Positions 1 through 8,660 of a stretch of 37,165 nucleotides of DNA are shown piece after piece. How positions within the stretch are numbered: position 1 is the stretch's first letter; each line of letters starts with the position of its first letter. Source of the stretch: Flavobacteriaceae bacterium (GTDB lineage: Bacteria; Bacteroidota; Bacteroidia; Flavobacteriales; Flavobacteriaceae); assembly GCA_022424955.1 (NCBI GenBank), contig JAKMGK010000109.1, forward strand, positions 1 through 37,165, read 5' to 3'. Both the position numbers and the translations under genes were made by a program. A model generated the notes under the pieces. That model did not search any database, had not been told where the DNA came from, and saw only the letters and a program-made list of their open reading frames with translations.

Positions 1-367
1 GATTAATCCAAAGTCCTAATAATAGCAAAAGCATCCCAAGCGCTATATTTCCTAAAAAGTAAAGCAACGGTAAAAGGAAGGAAGAGGTTTTGATTAAATG
101 GAGGAAATCTAAGGTGAAACTAGAAAAGGTTGTTAATCCTCCACAAAACCCAACGACAAAAAGAAGATTTAAATTTTCTTTTAAAAGACCAATACGATTA
201 AGGTAGCCTACTAGGAGTCCAATAAGGAAGCAGCCTATTAGATTAGCAATTAATGTAGCATAAGGAAATTGAGTTGAAGTAGTACGTACTAATAGCGTAA
301 TAAGATAGCGAAGACTACTTCCTAAACCGCCACCGATAAATACAAGTAAAAAGGCTTTTAAATTCAT
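1..367 (-). CDS. crcB: CrcB/FluC-type fluoride channel, C-terminus cut by window edge
   Basis: My reverse-strand translation: MNLKAFLLVFIGGGLGSSLRYLI...NLIGCFLIGLLVGYL...GFCGGLTTFSSFTLDF..., matching CrcB motifs (GGGLGSxxRY, GFCGGLTTFSSF). ATG at 367 overlaps the TAA of the upstream gene (TAATG). Not in the ORF track because it runs off the edge. Confidence 0.93.
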   Translation of the reverse strand, partial: MNLKAFLLVFIGGGLGSSLRYLITLLVRTTSTQFPYATLIANLIGCFLIGLLVGYLNRIGLLKENLNLLFVVGFCGGLTTFSSFTLDFLHLIKTSSFLLPLLYFLGNIALGMLLLLLGLWIN

Positions 368-1305
368 TATTGTATTGGCATATAGAGTTGAGTGTTCCAA
401 CTGAGTGGATTCACAATACTATCGTTTTGTTTTGAGATGACTTGTATGGCTGGATAAGCTTGTATTCTACTAACTAAACTATCTTGAAGGATTTCCCAAC
501 TATCCTTTAAAAAATCATTTGTTCCTTGATGTGTTAGTTGTAATGCTTTTCCTCCTTTATACCTTCTGCATCTAATGTCTCTTCTATTTGTTCTATAAAA
601 GCGGTCAACTTCAACAGCAGCCCGCCAAAGAACTACAGCTTCACTTAGTACAGGGTATAATATAAATGTCTTGCCAAGAGAAGAAATGTCTGCTGTTTTC
701 GCAAAGTCATGTATTTTTTTAAAAGCTAGCTCTGTATCTTCTTTAATTGTATTCCATGGACTGTTTCCTTCAAGGGCTAAATAGTAGGTGAGGGGGAGAG
801 TGGTTTCTCCATTGTATTGCCAGCGATGTTGCTGGTATTGTTCTGCAATAGCCTGCTGTGTATTTTTGAATCGTTTAATGAGAATCGACCGTAATGAATC
901 GTTGAATTGTGGATTGCGAAGAAACTTGAATTGATCTCTAAACCCTAGCGTGTAATTATATAGTAGTTGAACACTCTTTTTTTCTGGAGAAAAAACCCAC
1001 TGCTCTTCTAAGGTAAAATCTTCCTCCCCTGGAAAGATAAATTTAAGTTCATGTTGACTTTTTTGAGACCATTCCATCTTTTTTGTCATAGATGGAGCAT
1101 AAAAGGCTTCCTTTTTTGAAAGTAAAGTGAAGATCCACTGTCGCGCTGGAGAAGATTGAAGATAATCCATATAATTTACAATGGGGTAATCAATAGCGTA
1201 TTCCAAAACAATTTCAAACTCTTTTGGTTTATTTTTAATCAGTACAACTCCTAATACAAGGATAAAAAACAGTACACCAAGAATTGTACGAATTAGATTG
1301 AACAT
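367..1305 (-). CDS. Hypothetical membrane-anchored protein, possibly SRPBCC-like
   Basis: 312 aa ORF with an N-terminal TM helix; EEQWVFSPEKKSVQLLYNYTLGFRDQF-like central region suggests SRPBCC, weak. Confidence 0.65.
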   Translation of the reverse strand: MFNLIRTILGVLFFILVLGVVLIKNKPKEFEIVLEYAIDYPIVNYMDYLQSSPARQWIFTLLSKKEAFYAPSMTKKMEWSQKSQHELKFIFPGEEDFTLEEQWVFSPEKKSVQLLYNYTLGFRDQFKFLRNPQFNDSLRSILIKRFKNTQQAIAEQYQQHRWQYNGETTLPLTYYLALEGNSPWNTIKEDTELAFKKIHDFAKTADISSLGKTFILYPVLSEAVVLWRAAVEVDRFYRTNRRDIRCRRYKGGKALQLTHQGTNDFLKDSWEILQDSLVSRIQAYPAIQVISKQNDSIVNPLSWNTQLYMPIQ

Positions 1306-1317
1306 GAACTAGGTAAA

Positions 1318-1530
1318 TTAATGAACAAAAACTTTGATTAAGAATAAAGCGATAATAGCCAGGATAAACCCAATTAATATTTTGTAAGCTCCAGCATAAT
1401 GAATTTTGTGTCCCTTAGCATCTTTTCGATAGGTTAAAACAATGATAGTACTAAATCCCAAGACAAAGCAAAGGGCAAAAATGAGTTGGCCAGATGAAAA
1501 CATTCTTATTTTTTTGTCTAAATTAGGCAA
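1318..1530 (-). CDS. Small two-TM hypothetical membrane protein; start may be the internal ATG at 1500
   Basis: 70 aa ORF with two hydrophobic helices, directly upstream of and co-directional with the preceding ORF. Confidence 0.6.
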   Translation of the reverse strand: MPNLDKKIRMFSSGQLIFALCFVLGFSTIIVLTYRKDAKGHKIHYAGAYKILIGFILAIIALFLIKVFVH

Positions 1531-1555
1531 TCTAGTTTATACTAATCTCATATTT

Positions 1556-1945
1556 ATGATTCAAAAAGAACTTAAGGCAGTTGAAGCCTTTCACAAGGCG
1601 TTTAAAATAGGATGTGCAAACCAACCCACTGTCGATCTTCCTGACAATATCTTAGACTTGCGTTTTCGATTGATGGAAGAAGAAAATCTAGAATATCTTG
1701 AAGCGGCAAAAAATAAGGATATGATAGAAGTTGCCGACGCTTTAGGAGACATGCTTTACATTTTATGCGGAACAATTCTCACGCACGGAATGCAACATAA
1801 GATTGAAGAAGTTTTTGATGAAATCCAACGATCAAACATGAGTAAACTGGGAGCAGACGGGGCACCGATTTATCGGGAAGATGGAAAAGTAATGAAAGGG
1901 CCAAATTACTTCAAACCCAATATTGATAAAATCCTTAAACAGTAA
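1556..1945 (+). CDS. MazG-like NTP pyrophosphohydrolase family protein
   Basis: Part of ORF 1442..1945 starting at MIQKELKAVEAFHKAF; helical EExxE...EVADALGDMLYIL motif typical of the all-alpha NTP-PPase superfamily. The N-terminal 38 aa of the tracked ORF are antisense to the 1318..1530 gene and probably untranslated. Confidence 0.85.
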   Translation: MIQKELKAVEAFHKAFKIGCANQPTVDLPDNILDLRFRLMEEENLEYLEAAKNKDMIEVADALGDMLYILCGTILTHGMQHKIEEVFDEIQRSNMSKLGADGAPIYREDGKVMKGPNYFKPNIDKILKQ

Positions 1946-3011
1946 CCGCTACAACTTCTTTACGCCATCCATAAGGATCTTCGCTTAAGTTGTATTGGAT
2001 ACTCACGATTTTGTCTTTGATCATTGCAGCAAAAGAATGGTCTTGATTTTCAATGCTGTAGTTTTCTCCTTGATACCCTATGCTATTGATTGGGCTAATT
2101 ACTACTGCAGTTCCCGCACCAAAGACTTCTTTAAGTGAACCGTTTTTGTGCGCCTCAATAATCTCTGTTATAGTAACAGGACGGACCTCTACATTGATGC
2201 CTGCATCTTGCGCAATTTGAATAACGCTCTTTCGGGTAATACCGTCAAGGATCGTATCTGTTGTAGGAGCAGTAATCAAGGTGTCGTTTACCCTAAAGAA
2301 TACGTTCATTGTTCCACACTCTTCTAGGTATTGATGCGTGCTTGCATCTGTCCAAATAATTTGTTGATAGCCTTCTTTAAGGGCTAATTGAGTTGGGTAA
2401 AAAGAAGCGGCATAATTCCCTGCAGCCTTTGCAAAGCCAACGCCACCACTTGATGCTCTTGAATAATCTTCTGAAACCAAAACATTTACTTCTCCAGAAT
2501 AGTATGCCTTTACGGGAGAGCAGATGATCATAAATTGATATCGATTTGAAGCTGAAGCAGAGACGGCCGCTTGATTTGCAAAAACAAAAGGGCGGACATA
2601 AAGAGAATTTCCTTCCCCTGCTCTAATCCAGTCTTTGTCTAGTGTAAGCAACTCATTGAGTCCATTCATGAAATATTCTTTTGGAAACGCTGGAATGGCT
2701 AATCTCACAGAAGATTTATTGATACGTGCATGATTATCTTCAGGACGAAATAACCAGGCTGTGCCTTGATGGTCTTTATAGGCTTTCATGCCTTCAAAAA
2801 CCGCTTGCCCATAATGTAGAACACTTGCAGAAGGATCCATTTGTATGGGTTGATATGGGATTATCCGCGGGTCTATCCATTCACCATTGACATAATCGCA
2901 GACAAACATATGATCTGTAAAGACTTCTCCAAAGTAGAGGGTGTCAAAATTGATGTCGTGAATTTTAGATTTTTCTGCGCGTTGAATTCTCATCATGTAG
3001 GTTTTAACCAC
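1935..3011 (-). CDS. ilvE: Branched-chain amino acid aminotransferase; likely start ATG at 2996 or 2993
   Basis: YGQAVFEGMKAY, RPEDNHARINKS, YVRPF, GGVGFAKAAGNYAAS, EECGTMNVFF, TILDGITRKSV motifs of class IV aminotransferases. Confidence 0.95.
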   Translation of the reverse strand: MVKTYMMRIQRAEKSKIHDINFDTLYFGEVFTDHMFVCDYVNGEWIDPRIIPYQPIQMDPSASVLHYGQAVFEGMKAYKDHQGTAWLFRPEDNHARINKSSVRLAIPAFPKEYFMNGLNELLTLDKDWIRAGEGNSLYVRPFVFANQAAVSASASNRYQFMIICSPVKAYYSGEVNVLVSEDYSRASSGGVGFAKAAGNYAASFYPTQLALKEGYQQIIWTDASTHQYLEECGTMNVFFRVNDTLITAPTTDTILDGITRKSVIQIAQDAGINVEVRPVTITEIIEAHKNGSLKEVFGAGTAVVISPINSIGYQGENYSIENQDHSFAAMIKDKIVSIQYNLSEDPYGWRKEVVAVTV

Positions 3012-3131
3012 TAAATTAATGATAAATCTAAAGATACCTTATTATATAAAAGATTTTTAGCTTCAAAAAGTCTATTTTTTTTTTGCATTTTAAATCTAAC
3101 TGAATAAAACTGTCTTATTTTCGTTTTTAAG

Positions 3132-3821
3132 ATGAAAAACATAAAGAAAAGTCAATTTCAAACAGCAGACGGTAGTCCAACCCTTTATATGGAGAAGTTC
3201 GACGAGTACTATCATTCTAAACATGGAGCAGTACAAGAAGCAGAACATGTTTATCTTAAGATGGGATTAGAGCACTGGATCAATCTTCATCCAAACATAA
3301 AAAAGTGCCATGTCTTTGAGATGGGTTTTGGCACAGGGCTCAATGCCCTTTTAACCGAGCAAAAAGCGACACAACTTCTACTTGATATAGATTATTACTC
3401 AATTGAAGCATATCCCTTGACTCCAATAGAGTTAAATGAAGTAAATTATAATGACTATTTAGGGGCTAAAGCCAAAGGAGTATTTGATTGTATAATCAAA
3501 GCTCCATGGGAAATATTATATCCTGTAACAACTCATTTTAGCCTAAAGAAAATGAATTGTCGCTTAGAAAATTATATTCCTGAAGCAACAATAGATGTTC
3601 TCTATTATGACGCTTTTGGAGCGAGGACGCAACCAGAAATCTGGGAAGATCATTGCTTTAAACCTTTGGTCGATAAGTTAAATCCCGGAGGAGTATTTGT
3701 TACTTATGCTGCCAAAGGAAGTGTTCGCAGGGCTTTACAAAATCTTGGATTAGAAGTGGCTTTGGTTCCAGGCCCGCCAGGGAAACGCGAAATGATTCAA
3801 GCTTATCGCCCACTTTTGTAG
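3132..3821 (+). CDS. mnmD: MnmD-like (DUF752) tRNA methyltransferase
   Basis: SAM-binding FEMGFGTGLNALL, YYDAFGARTQPEIW and GGVFVTYAAKGSVRRAL, typical of the single-domain MnmD family. Confidence 0.88.
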   Translation: MKNIKKSQFQTADGSPTLYMEKFDEYYHSKHGAVQEAEHVYLKMGLEHWINLHPNIKKCHVFEMGFGTGLNALLTEQKATQLLLDIDYYSIEAYPLTPIELNEVNYNDYLGAKAKGVFDCIIKAPWEILYPVTTHFSLKKMNCRLENYIPEATIDVLYYDAFGARTQPEIWEDHCFKPLVDKLNPGGVFVTYAAKGSVRRALQNLGLEVALVPGPPGKREMIQAYRPLL

Positions 3822-3839
3822 TACTTTTACAAAAAAAGC

Positions 3840-4748
3840 ATGAAAATTTTAGTTAGCGGTGCTACAGGTCTGGTAGGCTCGGTTCTCTTAGAGCAAGCAA
3901 TTGCACAAGGGCACGAAATACATTATCTAACAACTAGAAAAAATCAACTGGACACAATTTCGGGGGCAAAGGGTTTTTATTGGAATCCCAAGAAGAATGA
4001 AATTGATTTCAAATGTTTCGAAGGGGTTGAGGTGCTTATTCATTTAGCGGGAGCAAGTATTTCTCAACGCTGGACAACTAAAAATAAAAAAGAAATACTA
4101 GACAGTAGGGTAGATGGAACGAACTTATTAGTGAATACCCTAAAACAACTCCATGGAAATCATCAATTAGAACAAGTTGTTGCGGCTTCTGCCATTGGGA
4201 TTTACCCCTCTTCATTTTCTACTGTCTATACAGAAGATTATACACCGCAGTCAAACTCTTTTCTAGAAGAAGTCGTTATTGCTTGGGAAAAAGCAGAAGA
4301 TGGTTTTGCCAGATTAGGAATAAAATTGTGTAAACTGAGGATAGGGTTAGTTTTAACGGCAAAAGGGGGAGTACTTGGTCCCCTTAAAATCCCCAACTGG
4401 TTTGGTTTAGGGGCAGCCTTTGGCAATGGTCAACAAACGCAATCGTGGATTCATGTAGATGATTTAGTCACCCTTTCACTTCAAGCCTCTACAGAACAGT
4501 GGGAAGGAATATTCAATGCCGTTAGTCCACAGCCAGTTTCGCAGAAAGAATTTACGAGAACCTTGGCCAAAGCGATGCGACGTCCCTATTTTATGCCTTC
4601 TTTACCACAACTTCCCATTCGACTAGTCATGGGGGAAATGAGTACGCTGGTCTTTAATAGTCAAAATGTAAGTGCTGCCAAAGTATTACAAAAAGGATTC
4701 AAGTATCAATACCCAGATTTATTCCCCGCTATAAAATCTTTGTTATAG
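3840..4748 (+). CDS. TIGR01777 family NAD(P)-dependent epimerase/oxidoreductase
   Basis: MKILVSGATGLVGSVL Rossmann motif, LIHLAGASIxxRWTxxxKxEIxxSR, WIHVDDLV, FNAVSPQPV signature. Confidence 0.92.
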   Translation: MKILVSGATGLVGSVLLEQAIAQGHEIHYLTTRKNQLDTISGAKGFYWNPKKNEIDFKCFEGVEVLIHLAGASISQRWTTKNKKEILDSRVDGTNLLVNTLKQLHGNHQLEQVVAASAIGIYPSSFSTVYTEDYTPQSNSFLEEVVIAWEKAEDGFARLGIKLCKLRIGLVLTAKGGVLGPLKIPNWFGLGAAFGNGQQTQSWIHVDDLVTLSLQASTEQWEGIFNAVSPQPVSQKEFTRTLAKAMRRPYFMPSLPQLPIRLVMGEMSTLVFNSQNVSAAKVLQKGFKYQYPDLFPAIKSLL

Positions 4749-4760
4749 GGAACATTTTCT

Positions 4761-4800
4761 CTGACATTTTGACAAGTTTATTAAAATGGCAGTACTTTTG
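4761..4800 (+). promoter_or_regulatory. Promoter of grpE-dnaJ with overlapping inverted repeat
   Basis: TTTTG (4767-4771), 21 bp, TACTTTTG (4793-4800), fitting the Bacteroidota TTTG/TAnnTTTG pattern. CTGACATTTT (4761-4770) and AAAATGGCAG (4783-4792) form an inverted repeat with one mismatch. Confidence 0.65.
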
Positions 4801-4823
4801 CTCACGCAAAGAAAAAAGTAAGC

Positions 4824-5366
4824 ATGAGCACGGCAAAAAAAACCGAAGATAAAGAAGCTAAAAGCACCAAAAAGAAAGCTAAACCAGCAACTAAGAAAAA
4901 TGCAGCTTCAAAAGTAGAAAAAGCTTTAACAGAGGCAAACGAAGCATTAGAGACAGAAAAAGACAAGTATCTAAGGCTTTTCGCAGAGTTTGAAAATTAC
5001 AAGAAGCGTACTTCTAAAGAGCGTATTGAGTTATTTAAAACTGCAGGACAAGAAGTAATCTCTAGCATGCTTCCCATTGTCGATGACTTTAATCGTGCTT
5101 TGAAAGAAGCAGAAAAGCAAGAGAATAGTGCCGATTTTGAAGGCTTTCGATTAATTAGCAATAAATTGAATGAAATCCTTAAAAGTAAAGGTTTAGTTGC
5201 TATTGAGGTGAATGCAGGAGATGCTTTTGATGCAGAAAAGCATGAAGCCATTACCCAGATTCCAGCAGGGGAAGACCAGTCAGGGAAAATTGTTGACGTA
5301 ACAGAGCAAGGTTACCAGCTAGGGGAGAAAATAATTCGTTACCCCAAGGTAGTGGTAGGACAATAA
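4824..5366 (+). CDS. grpE: Nucleotide exchange factor GrpE
   Basis: KYLRLFAEFENYKKRTSKER...MLPIVDDFNRAL...EKHEAITQIP...GYQLGEKIIRYPKVVVGQ; followed by dnaJ. Confidence 0.96.
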   Translation: MSTAKKTEDKEAKSTKKKAKPATKKNAASKVEKALTEANEALETEKDKYLRLFAEFENYKKRTSKERIELFKTAGQEVISSMLPIVDDFNRALKEAEKQENSADFEGFRLISNKLNEILKSKGLVAIEVNAGDAFDAEKHEAITQIPAGEDQSGKIVDVTEQGYQLGEKIIRYPKVVVGQ

Positions 5367-5375
5367 GACAATAGA

Positions 5376-6491
5376 ATGAAAGAAGATTATTACGATGTAT
5401 TAGGAGTAAGTAAGGGAGCTACTGCGGCAGAAATTAAAAAGGCCTACCGCAAGAAAGCCATACAATTCCACCCAGACAAAAACCCTGGTGACGCACAGGC
5501 AGAAGCTAATTTTAAAAAGGCAGCAGAGGCCTATGAGATTTTAGGGGATGCAGATAAAAAGGCACGTTATGATCAATACGGTCATGCTGCTTTTGAAGGC
5601 GGTCAAGGTTTTGGCGGTGGTAGTATGAACATGGACGATATCTTTAGTCAATTTGGAGATATTTTTGGCGGTGCTTTTGGTGGAGGCTTTGGTGGCGGTT
5701 TTGGCGGCAGTGGCGGTCAAAGAAGAACGAAAGGGAGCAATCTGCGTATTCGTGTTAAATTAACCCTAGACGAAATTCTTAATGGCGTCGAAAAGAAAGT
5801 AAAAGTTCGCCGTAAAGTACAAGCAAAAGATGTGCGTTATTCTAATTGTAGTCAATGTGGTGGTAACGGTCAAACCGTTCGTGTTACCAATACAATATTA
5901 GGAAGAATGCAAACTGCAGTAACTTGCCCTACTTGCCAGGGAAGCGGTCAAAGTATTGAACACCGCCCCAAAGGGAGTGATGCTCAAGGGATGATTGCCG
6001 AGGAAGAGACGGTAAGTATCAAAATACCTGCAGGAGTTGAAGAGGGTATGCAATTAAAGGTAAGTGGGAAAGGAAACGCTTCTCCTGGAAATGGAATATC
6101 TGGGGACTTAATTGTTCTTATTGAAGAAATTACACACGAAAAATTTATTCGGGAAGGAAATCACTTACACCACGATCTATATATCTCCTTTTCTGAAGCA
6201 GCTTTAGGAGTAGCAAAAGAAGTCGATCTTTTAAATGGTAAGGTTCGTATTAAATTAGAACCAGGGATTCAATCAGGTAAAACATTACGTCTACGCGGAA
6301 AAGGATTACCAGACTTGAATGGATATGGAACAGGAGATCTTCTAGTGCACATTAATGTCTGGACACCTAAAACATTGAACAGAGAACAAAAGCAATTCTT
6401 TCAGCGTATGGCTGAAGATGAGAACTTTATCCCCAAGCCAGAAAAATCTGACAAATCCTTTTTTGAAAAAGTAAAAGACATGTTTGCTTAA
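5376..6491 (+). CDS. dnaJ: Chaperone DnaJ
   Basis: J domain with HPD (QFHPDKNPGD), G/F-rich region, two CxxCxGxG motifs, C-terminal substrate-binding domains. Confidence 0.97.
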   Translation: MKEDYYDVLGVSKGATAAEIKKAYRKKAIQFHPDKNPGDAQAEANFKKAAEAYEILGDADKKARYDQYGHAAFEGGQGFGGGSMNMDDIFSQFGDIFGGAFGGGFGGGFGGSGGQRRTKGSNLRIRVKLTLDEILNGVEKKVKVRRKVQAKDVRYSNCSQCGGNGQTVRVTNTILGRMQTAVTCPTCQGSGQSIEHRPKGSDAQGMIAEEETVSIKIPAGVEEGMQLKVSGKGNASPGNGISGDLIVLIEEITHEKFIREGNHLHHDLYISFSEAALGVAKEVDLLNGKVRIKLEPGIQSGKTLRLRGKGLPDLNGYGTGDLLVHINVWTPKTLNREQKQFFQRMAEDENFIPKPEKSDKSFFEKVKDMFA

Positions 6492-6495
6492 TCTT

Positions 6496-6525
6496 TTTGC
6501 ATTTTGAAAAAATAATGTATCTTTG
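6496..6525 (+). promoter_or_regulatory. Putative promoter downstream of dnaJ
   Basis: TTTG (6496-6499), 18 bp, TATCTTTG (6518-6525, exact TAnnTTTG). Confidence 0.5.
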
Positions 6526-6530
6526 ATTCG

Positions 6531-6606
6531 CACTCTTAAGTGCACTTTTTCTTTTTCATAGCAATTTTTTCCCATCCTTGTTTCGATAAGGGTGGGTTTT
6601 GTTTTT
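6531..6606 (+). ncRNA. Candidate small RNA (hairpin plus intrinsic terminator)
   Basis: Lies between the TATCTTTG promoter and a terminator; GCACT-CTTA-AGTGC hairpin at 6530-6543; no plausible + strand ORF. Confidence 0.35.
6571..6606 (+). terminator. Intrinsic terminator
   Basis: CCCATCCTT (6571-6579) pairs with AAGGGTGGG (6588-6596) with one G-U, 8-nt loop, then TTTTGTTTTT. Confidence 0.75.
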
Positions 6607-6659
6607 ACAGCCATTTTTTTCTCCTATATTTGGTTTGAGACAATTCTTTTAGCTCCATA

Positions 6660-7493
6660 ATGAATAAAATAACAGATTTTTTTAATTATCCGATTCGACT
6701 GGGGAGTGAGATTTCCTTTTCTGTAGGCGCTCTGATAATCATTCTATTTGTATTTATTCTAACGCGTTTCTTTCTTAAACTTTCTAAGCGACTGCTCTTG
6801 TATAGAATGGACGAGGATACCCAGTATAAGTTTAGAAGCATTTTTACCTTTTTCAACTACTTTGTTTATCTCATTATTATTTTAATCACTTTTGATAATA
6901 TCGGGGTCAATGTAACCGCAATTTTTGCTGCCTCTGCAGCACTTTTAGTGGGAGTAGGTTTAGCCTTGCAAACCTTTATTCAAGACATTATTTCAGGAAT
7001 ATTTATTATTGCCGATAAAGCAGTACACGTAGGAGATATTATAGATATAGATGGTCAAATAGGGAAAGTAGAAAATATCACACTGCGTACAACTAGGGCA
7101 GTAACCATCGATAATAAAGTATTGATTATCCCTAATCATAAGTTTCTGACCTCTATTTTATATAACTGGACAGAAAATGGTGTCATCACTCGTGAGCATA
7201 TAATAGTTGGTGTTGCTTATGATAGTGATGTCAACTTAGTACAACAGCTTTTAATTGATTGTGCTACACAGCATAAACAGGTACTAAAGAAACCTATTCC
7301 CAGCGTTTTATTGAAAGGTTTTGGAGACAATGCATTGATCTTTCAGCTTTTTTTTACGATCAATAAAAGCTTTATCGCAGAACGCGTAAAAAGCGATATT
7401 CGTTTTAGTATTCTTGCTGCTTTTGATAAAAATAAAATAGATATTCCCTTTCCGCAAAGAACGGTATGGGTCAATAAAACAGAAGCAAAATAA
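6660..7493 (+). CDS. MscS-family mechanosensitive channel
   Basis: TM helices then ASAALLVGVGLALQTFIQDIISGIFIIADKAVHVGDIIDIDGQIGKVENITLRTT, typical MscS pore/beta domain. Confidence 0.94.
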   Translation: MNKITDFFNYPIRLGSEISFSVGALIIILFVFILTRFFLKLSKRLLLYRMDEDTQYKFRSIFTFFNYFVYLIIILITFDNIGVNVTAIFAASAALLVGVGLALQTFIQDIISGIFIIADKAVHVGDIIDIDGQIGKVENITLRTTRAVTIDNKVLIIPNHKFLTSILYNWTENGVITREHIIVGVAYDSDVNLVQQLLIDCATQHKQVLKKPIPSVLLKGFGDNALIFQLFFTINKSFIAERVKSDIRFSILAAFDKNKIDIPFPQRTVWVNKTEAK

Positions 7494-7495
7494 CG

Positions 7496-8659
7496 ATGGC
7501 AAAGATTTTAATTATTGAAGACGAAGAGCCCATTAGACGTGTGCTTAAACGTATTTTATTAGAAGAAAATGAGCATTTCTCTATCGAACAAGCTGAAGAT
7601 GGAGAAAAAGGCTTGACATCTTTATTAGCAGATGATTATGATTTAATTCTTTGTGATATTAAAATGCCCAACAAAGATGGTTTAGAAGTTTTGCGAGCGG
7701 CAAAAAATAAAGGCGTTTTAACTCCCTTTATCATGTTAACCGGTCACGGTAATATTCAAACAGCGGTTGAAGCGATGAAAATTGGCGCCTATGATTTTAT
7801 CCCTAAACCACCCGATTTAAATCGTTTGTTGATCTCTGTTCGCAATGCGCTAGAATCAAAAAATTTGGTTGTAGAAAATGTAACCTTAAAAAAACGTATC
7901 GCTAAAGCGTATCAAATGATAGGTACTTCTAAGGGGCTTGAAGGAGTAAAAGAAATGATAGACAAAGTTGCCCCAACCCAAGCAAGGGTTTTGATTACTG
8001 GCCCTAATGGTACTGGGAAAGAACTGGTGGCACATCAAATTCATCAGAAAAGTGAAAGAAATAAACAGCCATTGATTGAAGTCAACTGTGCGGCCATCCC
8101 TTCAGAACTAATCGAGAGTGAACTCTTTGGGCATGTCAAAGGTTCTTTTACCTCTGCGGTCAAAGATCGCAAGGGCAAGTTTGAAACAGCACATAATGGA
8201 ACCCTGTTTTTAGATGAAATAGGCGATTTAAGTCTAAGTGCTCAAGCCAAGGTTTTACGTGCGCTTCAAGAAAATAAAATCCAGCGGGTAGGAAGTGATA
8301 AAGATGTAACAGTCGATGTTCGCATATTGGCTGCGACTAATAAAAATTTACAAAATGAAATAGCCGAAGGGCGTTTTCGTGAAGACCTTTATCACCGACT
8401 TGCCGTGATTGTTATTAAAGTCCCCGCTTTAAAAGATCGTCTTGAAGATATTCCCTTGCTTTGCGAGCACTTTATCGATCAAATCGCAAAAAAAGATGGG
8501 CTGACAGTAAAAAGTATAAAGCCTGCGGCCCTCAAGAAATTGCAAGATTATCCATGGACAGGTAACATCAGGGAGTTACGCAATGTAATTGAACGCTTGA
8601 TGATATTGGGGGACAATCCCATCACAAAACAAAATATTGAACAATTTGCATCTAAATAA
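7496..8659 (+). CDS. NtrC-family response regulator (receiver plus sigma-54 AAA+), no C-terminal HTH
   Basis: Receiver (LILCDIKMPNKDG), Walker A-like GPNGTGKE, GTLFLDEIGDL, R-finger region; ends at IEQFASK just after the AAA+ domain. Confidence 0.93.
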   Translation: MAKILIIEDEEPIRRVLKRILLEENEHFSIEQAEDGEKGLTSLLADDYDLILCDIKMPNKDGLEVLRAAKNKGVLTPFIMLTGHGNIQTAVEAMKIGAYDFIPKPPDLNRLLISVRNALESKNLVVENVTLKKRIAKAYQMIGTSKGLEGVKEMIDKVAPTQARVLITGPNGTGKELVAHQIHQKSERNKQPLIEVNCAAIPSELIESELFGHVKGSFTSAVKDRKGKFETAHNGTLFLDEIGDLSLSAQAKVLRALQENKIQRVGSDKDVTVDVRILAATNKNLQNEIAEGRFREDLYHRLAVIVIKVPALKDRLEDIPLLCEHFIDQIAKKDGLTVKSIKPAALKKLQDYPWTGNIRELRNVIERLMILGDNPITKQNIEQFASK

Positions 8660-8660
8660 A

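Noticed and set aside
1442-1555. N-terminal extension of the MazG-like ORF
   Set aside because: Lies antisense to the 1318..1530 gene and lacks family similarity; ATG at 1556 gives the expected domain start.
5660-5715. Tandem GGT/TTT-rich repeat in dnaJ
   Set aside because: Encodes the normal DnaJ Gly/Phe-rich linker (FGGAFGGGFGGGFGGSGG).
6342-6614. 90 aa minus-strand ORF over the dnaJ 3' end and intergenic region
   Set aside because: Mostly antisense to dnaJ and runs through the + strand terminator; low-complexity, no recognisable domain.
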